NCBI GenBank assembly: GCA_019414055.1 | Contig: DXMV01000019.1 | Coordinates: forward strand, 1 to 37,486 | Origin: Collinsella sp. | GTDB lineage: Bacteria; Actinomycetota; Coriobacteriia; Coriobacteriales; Coriobacteriaceae | DNA length: 37,486 nt | Reading direction: 5' to 3' | Shown: positions 32,578 through 37,486 of the stretch, piece by piece | Layout of the letters: each line of letters begins with the position of its first letter | How positions within the stretch are numbered: the stretch's first letter is position 1 | Program-made: the position numbers and the translations under genes | Notes under the pieces: model-generated | What the model was told of the DNA's origin: nothing | The model's database searches: none | What the model saw: only the letters and a program-made list of their open reading frames with translations

Positions 32578-34122
32578 GTGGCCGGAATCGGTTTTGAGCT
32601 CAAACGCCTGTTTAGGCGCAAGGGCCTGTTTGCCACGATGCGCGCCTATGGCTACGCCGGCATTGTGTGCACGGGCCCCATGCTGCTGGGCGTGCTGCTC
32701 CAGGTGGGTATCTTGGTGTTGTGCGGCCTGTGGGGTGTGGGCCGTGCCAACCAGGATTTGCTGGTGTGCATGGTGACGTATACGCTGCTGGCGTCGCTTA
32801 CGCTCACGAGCTTTTTCTCCATGCCGGTCACGCGCTTTTTGGCCGACATGCTGTTTGCCGAGCGCGAAGAAGAGGTCCTGCCCTCGTTTTGGGGTTCCAA
32901 CGCCATCATGCTCGTTGCGGGCACGGTGCTCTACGGCGTCTTTTTGCTGTTCTCGGGCGCCACGCTGCTGCAGGGGCTGCTGTGCCTATGGCTGTTCAAC
33001 ATTATGATCGTCAACTGGAACGGCATGAGCTATCTCACGGCCATCAAGGATTACCGCGGCATTCTGTGCAGCTTTGCTGCGGCCATTGGCGTGGCGTGCC
33101 TGTGCGCCCTGGCCGCGCTGGCGCTGGGGCTGCCGCCGGTCGAGGGCCTGCTGGCCTCGATCGCCCTGGGCTATGGTGTGATGCTCGCCTGGGATGTGGT
33201 TCTGCTGTACCGGTATTTTCCTCAGAGCGATCGCAGCCCCTGGCTCTTTTTGCGCTGGCTCGACCAATTTATGCCGCTGGCGCTCACGGGCCTGTTTACC
33301 AACCTGGGGCTCTTTGCGCACCTGGTGATTATTTGGGCAGGGCCCATTGGCGTGCAGGTCAAAGGCCTGTTTTACGGCGCGCCCTATCATGATGTGCCGG
33401 CGTTGCTTGCTTTTTTGACCATTCTGGTCACAACCGTCAACTTTGTGGTGTCGGTCGAGGTCAACTTCTATCCGCGCTACCGCGACTACTACAGCCTGTT
33501 TAACGACGGCGGCGTGGTGGGCGACATCGTGGTGGCCGAGGAGGAAATGCTCGCCACGCTCAACCGGGAGCTGCGGTTTTGTGCGCTCAAGCAGCTGTTT
33601 GTGACGGCGGCGGTCATTTCGCTCGAGACCACGGTGCTCTCGGCCCTGCCGCTGGGCTTCAACAACCTGATGCACGGGTATTTTCGCACGCTTTGCGTGG
33701 GCTATGGCCTGTATGCCGTGGGTAATACGGTGATGCTCATCTTGCTGTACTTTACCGACTACAAGGGCGCCGTGCTTGCTTCCGGGCTGTTCGCGGGCGT
33801 GGCGGGGCTGGCGACCATCGTCTCGCTGTTCTTTCCGCAGCAGTTTTATGGCTTTGGCTTTTTGCTCGGCGCGGCGGTGTTTTTTATCGTGGCGCTGCTG
33901 CGACTCGATACCTATACTGCCAATTTGCCGTATCGTATCCTGAGTCAACAGCCCATTGTGGCGACCGACAAGACGGGTCGCTTTACGGAGCTGGGCCGCT
34001 TGCTCGACCGTGTCGAACAGCGCTACGAGGAGCTGCGTTTAGAGGGCGAGCCGCATGGTGCGTTTGAGCGCATGGTGGTTCGCGTGTATCGCAATCGTTG
34101 GGGAGGTCCTGATGACCGATAG
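32578..34122 (+). CDS. pelG: PelG, MOP-type membrane exporter of the Pel synthase
   Basis: A 514-residue protein with about 12 membrane spans. 'MAGIGFELKRLFRRKGLF' at the N-terminus is a PelG signature, and 'FTNLGLFAHLVIIWAGP' lies mid-protein. PelG works with PelD, PelE and PelF to move the chain across the membrane. The start is a GTG 3 bases after the pelF stop with agaggggga upstream. The C-terminal ~45 residues are basic and cytoplasmic. Confidence 0.95.
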   Translation: MAGIGFELKRLFRRKGLFATMRAYGYAGIVCTGPMLLGVLLQVGILVLCGLWGVGRANQDLLVCMVTYTLLASLTLTSFFSMPVTRFLADMLFAEREEEVLPSFWGSNAIMLVAGTVLYGVFLLFSGATLLQGLLCLWLFNIMIVNWNGMSYLTAIKDYRGILCSFAAAIGVACLCALAALALGLPPVEGLLASIALGYGVMLAWDVVLLYRYFPQSDRSPWLFLRWLDQFMPLALTGLFTNLGLFAHLVIIWAGPIGVQVKGLFYGAPYHDVPALLAFLTILVTTVNFVVSVEVNFYPRYRDYYSLFNDGGVVGDIVVAEEEMLATLNRELRFCALKQLFVTAAVISLETTVLSALPLGFNNLMHGYFRTLCVGYGLYAVGNTVMLILLYFTDYKGAVLASGLFAGVAGLATIVSLFFPQQFYGFGFLLGAAVFFIVALLRLDTYTANLPYRILSQQPIVATDKTGRFTELGRLLDRVEQRYEELRLEGEPHGAFERMVVRVYRNRWGGPDDR

Positions 34123-35881
34123 GATGATATCGCGTCGCCGTTTGATTGAGGCGGCTGCCGGCGCATTGCTGCTTTCGGGCTGCTCTTCGCAGGACGAAAC
34201 CTCGACCAAAAAGGTCAAAAAACAGGACAAGATTAACAAGGCCGATGCGTCTAGCAAGACCAAGCATCTTCGCGACAAGGATGAGCTGTATGAGGTCTAC
34301 GACGACTCGGGCATTGTGACCATGTACCTGACGGTCTCTCGCGGCAACAGCTCCGAGAATACCGACCACAGCTGGGCCGAGATCAATACGTACTCGGTCT
34401 ACGACTATGCCGACATGGGCGTGACGCGCTATCAGGTTATGGGCCTGCTGCAGGCGGGTGACGAGGACGGTCCCGTTGCTGGTGAAGTGGGCTATGGCGA
34501 GGAAGCGCCCAATGCTACCGTGCAGGTGCGCGGCCAGACGTCGAGCATGAACTCGCAAAAGAATTACAAGGTAGAGCTCAAAAAGGGCAAGGGTACCTGG
34601 CGCCATCAGCGCGCAATCGCGCTTAACAAGCACATGGGCGAGGGTATGCGTTTTCGCAACAAGATGGCCTACGACCTTATCCGTGGGATTCCCCAGATGA
34701 TGGGCTTGCGCACGCAGTTTGTGCATCTGTGGGTGTGCGACCAGACCGAAAAGTCCAACGATACCTTTGAGGACTACGGTCTGTTTACGCAGGTGGAGCA
34801 GCTCAACAAGACGGCGCTCAAGGCCCACGGTCTGGATAAGAGCGGGCATCTGTATAAGGTGAACAACTTCGATTTCCATCGCTTCGAAGACACCATCAAG
34901 CTGGCGGATGACCCCGACTATAACCAGACGGCGTTTGAGGGCAAGCTCGAGATTAAGGGCGACTCGGACCATACCAAGTTAATCGAGATGCTCGATGCGC
35001 TCAACGACGATACGCAAAAGGTAGACGATGTGCTCGACACCTACTTCGATACCGAGAATTTGGTCTATTGGCTGGCGTTTCAGATTCTGACAGGCAACTG
35101 CGATACGCAGAATCGCAACTGCTATCTGTACAGCCCGCTTAACTCCAAGGTCTGGTACATCCTGGATTGGGATAACGATGGCATGCTGCGCAAGCTTGAG
35201 CTGAGCCTGAAGGGGTTCTCGGATTATTCGAGCTGGGAGCGCGGCGTGAGCAACTACTGGGGCAACGTGCTGTTCAATCGTGCGTTGCGCAGCAAATCGT
35301 TCCGCAGCGAGCTCGATAGCGCCGTGAATGATCTGCGCTCGTACATGACCAAAGAGCGTCTGAGCAAGATGATCAAACATTATCGCGAGGTTACCGAATC
35401 CCTGGTTTTTGCCTCGCCCGATATCGACAATCTGCCTGTCACCAAGGACCAATACGAGCAGATCGCCGCGGCGATTCCCTCCGAGATCGAGGAGAACTAT
35501 AAGAGCTTTCGCGAGAGCTATAAAAAGCCCATGCCGTTCTACATTGGCGTGCCGCAGATCGATAACGGTAAGCTGCGCGTGAATTGGGACGCGTCGTACG
35601 ACTATAAGGCGCGCGACATTCGCTATACCGTGGAGCTAGCGCGCGACTACGCCATTACCGACGTGATCTTTAAAGTCGAGGACGTGCTTCTGCCCGAGGT
35701 AACGTGTGATGCGCCCGATACGGGGCAGTACTTTGTGCGCGTTCGCGCCACCAACTCCGACGGCTATACACAAGATGCGTTTGACTACTATGTGACCGAC
35801 GATGGTAAACAGTACGGCATGAAGTGTTTTTACGTGCAGGACGGCGGTAAGGTCGTGGAGGACGCGTATGAGGAGGGCTAG
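34112..35881 (+). CDS. CotH-like protein kinase lipoprotein
   Basis: The 589-residue product starts 'MTDRMISRRRLIEAAAG' and has a lipobox LSGC with C24, preceded by arginines that resemble a Tat signal, so it should be a membrane-anchored lipoprotein outside the cell. The CotH fold shows in 'VRGQTSSMNSQKNYKVEL', 'IALNKHMGEGMRFRNKMAYDL', 'LEIKGDSDH' and 'YILDWDNDGM', the last with candidate metal-binding Asp residues. CotH proteins are atypical kinases, best known for spore coat proteins. After ~500 there is a fibronectin-like segment. The ATG at 34112 has a ggggagg site and overlaps pelG by 11 bases. Its target is unknown. Confidence 0.85.
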   Translation: MTDRMISRRRLIEAAAGALLLSGCSSQDETSTKKVKKQDKINKADASSKTKHLRDKDELYEVYDDSGIVTMYLTVSRGNSSENTDHSWAEINTYSVYDYADMGVTRYQVMGLLQAGDEDGPVAGEVGYGEEAPNATVQVRGQTSSMNSQKNYKVELKKGKGTWRHQRAIALNKHMGEGMRFRNKMAYDLIRGIPQMMGLRTQFVHLWVCDQTEKSNDTFEDYGLFTQVEQLNKTALKAHGLDKSGHLYKVNNFDFHRFEDTIKLADDPDYNQTAFEGKLEIKGDSDHTKLIEMLDALNDDTQKVDDVLDTYFDTENLVYWLAFQILTGNCDTQNRNCYLYSPLNSKVWYILDWDNDGMLRKLELSLKGFSDYSSWERGVSNYWGNVLFNRALRSKSFRSELDSAVNDLRSYMTKERLSKMIKHYREVTESLVFASPDIDNLPVTKDQYEQIAAAIPSEIEENYKSFRESYKKPMPFYIGVPQIDNGKLRVNWDASYDYKARDIRYTVELARDYAITDVIFKVEDVLLPEVTCDAPDTGQYFVRVRATNSDGYTQDAFDYYVTDDGKQYGMKCFYVQDGGKVVEDAYEEG

Positions 35882-36659
35882 CGCGCTGCTTGAACGCTTG
35901 GCGGCTCCGCCTGCGCGTACCACGCAGGAGCGTTACCGCCACGAGCTCAAATATCTCATTAACGAGGGTGAGCATGCCGCGCTTACCTGCCGCATGGCGC
36001 CGGTGTTTAAGCTGGACAAGCATGCGCGCTCGGGTGGCTACACCATTCGTAGCCTGTACTTTGACGACTACTGCAACTCGGCCTACGAGGAAAAAGACGC
36101 CGGCATCCTTATGCGCAAAAAGTATCGCGTGCGCATCTACAACGGCAGCGACAAGGTGATTAAGCTCGAGCGCAAAAAGAAGTACGGCAGCTGGATCTAC
36201 AAGGAGGACGCGCCGCTCACGCGCGACGAGTTCGAGCAGATTCTGGGCGGCGACTATGACTTTTTGCTGCGGAGCGCTCATCCGCTCTGCCGCGAGTTCT
36301 ACATCGAGTGCATCTGCAACATGATGCGACCGCGGACCATCGTGGACTACGAGCGCGAACCGTGGGTGATGGATGAGGGCACCGTGCGCATCACGTTTGA
36401 CATGAACGTGCGTGCCGCGGTGGGAAGCTTCGATATCTTTGACGCGACGCTGCCCGCGCTGCCGGTCCTGGAGCCCGGCAAGCTGGTGATGGAGGTCAAG
36501 TTTACGGAGTTTTGCCCGCAGCTCGTGCGCGATATGGTGCCGCCGGGCGCAGCCGAGCTTACGGCGGTCTCCAAGTACTGCCTGTGTTACGAAAAGACCG
36601 CCTACCTGCGCGGCTTTACCTACTGGGAATCGGATTTTGAGAACCGAGGGGATATTTAG
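35868..36659 (+). CDS. VTC-domain polyphosphate polymerase-like protein
   Basis: A 263-residue protein with the triphosphate-tunnel fold of VTC4: 'YRHELKYLI' (22-31), 'GYTIRSLYFDD', 'KKYRVRIYNGSD', 'IKLERKKK' and 'LVMEVKFTEF' contribute the expected basic and acidic strand residues lining the tunnel. In yeast this domain makes polyphosphate from ATP; bacterial versions usually lie next to CotH and DUF4956 genes. It lacks membrane spans. The ATG at 35868 overlaps the end of the CotH-like gene by 14 bases. Whether it makes polyphosphate or binds another phosphorylated ligand is not known. Confidence 0.88.
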   Translation: MRRASALLERLAAPPARTTQERYRHELKYLINEGEHAALTCRMAPVFKLDKHARSGGYTIRSLYFDDYCNSAYEEKDAGILMRKKYRVRIYNGSDKVIKLERKKKYGSWIYKEDAPLTRDEFEQILGGDYDFLLRSAHPLCREFYIECICNMMRPRTIVDYEREPWVMDEGTVRITFDMNVRAAVGSFDIFDATLPALPVLEPGKLVMEVKFTEFCPQLVRDMVPPGAAELTAVSKYCLCYEKTAYLRGFTYWESDFENRGDI

Positions 36660-36662
36660 ACC

Positions 36663-37328
36663 ATGAGCACCAGGGACTTTTTTAAGAACTCCGTCTTGGA
36701 GGCGTTTGGTCAGGTCGACCCTGCCAAGATCGGCCTGTCGCTGCTCGTGGCGCTCGCCATGGGCATCCTGATCTATTACGTGTACAAGCGCTTTTTTACC
36801 GGTGTGGTGTATTCGCGCAGTTTTGCCGTGACGCTCGTGGGCATGTGCGTGCTCACCTGCATGGTGACGCTCGCGATCTCGACGAACGTGGTCATCTCGC
36901 TCGGTATGGTCGGTGCTTTGTCCATCGTCCGCTATCGTACGGCGGTCAAGGACCCGCTCGACCTGCTGTATCTGTTTTGGGCCATTACCACGGGCATTAC
37001 GGCGGGTGCCGGCATGTATGCACTCGTGGGGCTTACGGCGGTGGTGATCGTGGTGATGATCGCCGGCTTTGCGAGCCACCAAGACAAGGCGCGCGTGTAC
37101 ATGATGGTCATCCACTACACGGGCCAGACCACCGGCGACGATATCGTGCGTGCTTTTGGTCGCACCAAGTTTACGGTGAAGTCAAAGACCATGCGCGGTG
37201 ACAAGGTCGAGATGGCCGTCGAGGTCTTCTCGGACGGTGTCGACATGCCCTATGCGGACGCCATTCGCGCGCTCGACGGCGTGGAAGACCTAACGTTGAT
37301 CCAATACAACGGCGAATATCACGGCTAA
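36663..37328 (+). CDS. DUF4956 membrane protein
   Basis: The 221-residue protein has about four N-terminal spans, including 'LLVALAMGILIYYVYKRFF' and 'VISLGMVGALSIVRYRTAVKDP', the hallmark of DUF4956, then a soluble alpha-beta tail. It follows the VTC gene by 3 bases and ends the operon. DUF4956 proteins nearly always travel with VTC-domain proteins, suggesting a membrane partner or channel for them. No enzymatic motif is seen. Confidence 0.88.
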   Translation: MSTRDFFKNSVLEAFGQVDPAKIGLSLLVALAMGILIYYVYKRFFTGVVYSRSFAVTLVGMCVLTCMVTLAISTNVVISLGMVGALSIVRYRTAVKDPLDLLYLFWAITTGITAGAGMYALVGLTAVVIVVMIAGFASHQDKARVYMMVIHYTGQTTGDDIVRAFGRTKFTVKSKTMRGDKVEMAVEVFSDGVDMPYADAIRALDGVEDLTLIQYNGEYHG

Positions 37329-37334
37329 TGATGT

Positions 37335-37358
37335 TCCGGCGTTCTAACGAACGCCGGA
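37335..37358 (+). terminator. Hairpin after the Pel-CotH-VTC operon
   Basis: A perfect 10-bp stem (37335-37344 with 37349-37358) and a 4-base loop start 6 bases after the DUF4956 stop codon. No T-run follows. It is the only candidate end signal of the 11-kb operon. The DNA from 37359 to 37486 holds no recognisable gene. Confidence 0.55.
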
Positions 37359-37486
37359 CCGCTCGACGCTGCGCAGGCATCTGCCGGGCGATCTGCCGCT
37401 CAAACCGTCGCTCGCGTACATGAAGTACGCGTCGCTCCTCTTTCACGGCACCTCGCCACGACAGCTGCCCGCTCGCTGGCGTGTGC

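Noticed and set aside
35670..37115. 481-residue minus-strand open frame opposite the CotH, VTC and DUF4956 genes
   Set aside because: His/Arg/Asp-rich product typical of antisense to high-GC coding sequence; the plus-strand genes are recognised families.
1..37486. CRISPR array, complete insertion sequence or prophage
   Set aside because: No regularly spaced repeats, no intact transposase or integrase and no phage structural genes were seen; the only short tandem repeats are the 18-bp pair at 23086 and the AT boxes at 24904.

Overview
The window is most like a Coriobacteriia chromosome (Collinsella or a close relative, Actinomycetota). Reasons: high G+C with strong G/C third positions, an RmlC-RmlD fusion protein, cell-wall hydrolases with short aromatic 'DLR...EGR' repeats, and a Gram-positive type Pel locus. 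This is inference from family knowledge; no 16S or marker gene is present. Almost everything concerns building, exporting or trimming cell-surface polysaccharide.

Region 1 (1-6684) begins inside a repeat-bearing glucosaminidase whose base composition drops sharply near base 283. A low-GC cassette follows: a DUF2142 membrane protein, then, beyond a 20-bp bidirectional terminator, a double-GT2 glycosyltransferase and a DUF4422 glycosyltransferase on the minus strand. Region 2 (6685-11081) is the dTDP-L-rhamnose operon: rmlA, rmlB and a fused rmlCD, ended by a clear terminator. Between rmlA and rmlB sits an AT-richer pair: a RelA/SpoT-type nucleotidyltransferase-like protein and a small overlapping partner. 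Region 3 (11216-20280) holds a large minus-strand GT2, a plus-strand GT2, then an export and assembly operon: ABC permease (Wzm-like), ATPase (Wzt-like), two GT2 and one GT4 enzymes. Together regions 1-3 look like a locus for a rhamnose-containing wall polysaccharide exported by an ABC transporter.

Region 4 (20331-24960) is a gene graveyard: a nucleoside hydrolase remnant, a frameshifted and truncated LTA-synthase-like membrane domain, a GT2 stub with in-frame stops, the last 15 codons of a second Wzm permease, and a second Wzt whose frame slips near the end and runs into a tRNA-Arg(UCU) gene. Just after the tRNA are a decapitated SMC/ABC-type ATPase and a curtailed HNH nuclease resembling a Septu (PtuA-PtuB) pair. 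One intact GT2 (22123-23085) survives among them. An intact AAA ATPase with AT-rich tandem upstream boxes follows (24976-26079).

Region 5 (26203-37328) is one tightly packed operon with overlapping or nearly touching genes: a PelD-like c-di-GMP receptor with an N-terminal Rossmann-like extension, a PelE-like protein, a DUF2194 (PelA-deacetylase-like) protein, PelF, PelG, and then a CotH-like lipoprotein, a VTC-type polyphosphate-polymerase domain protein and a DUF4956 membrane protein. The first five form a Gram-positive Pel machine. The last three are co-packed with it and are the most interesting functional question in the window.
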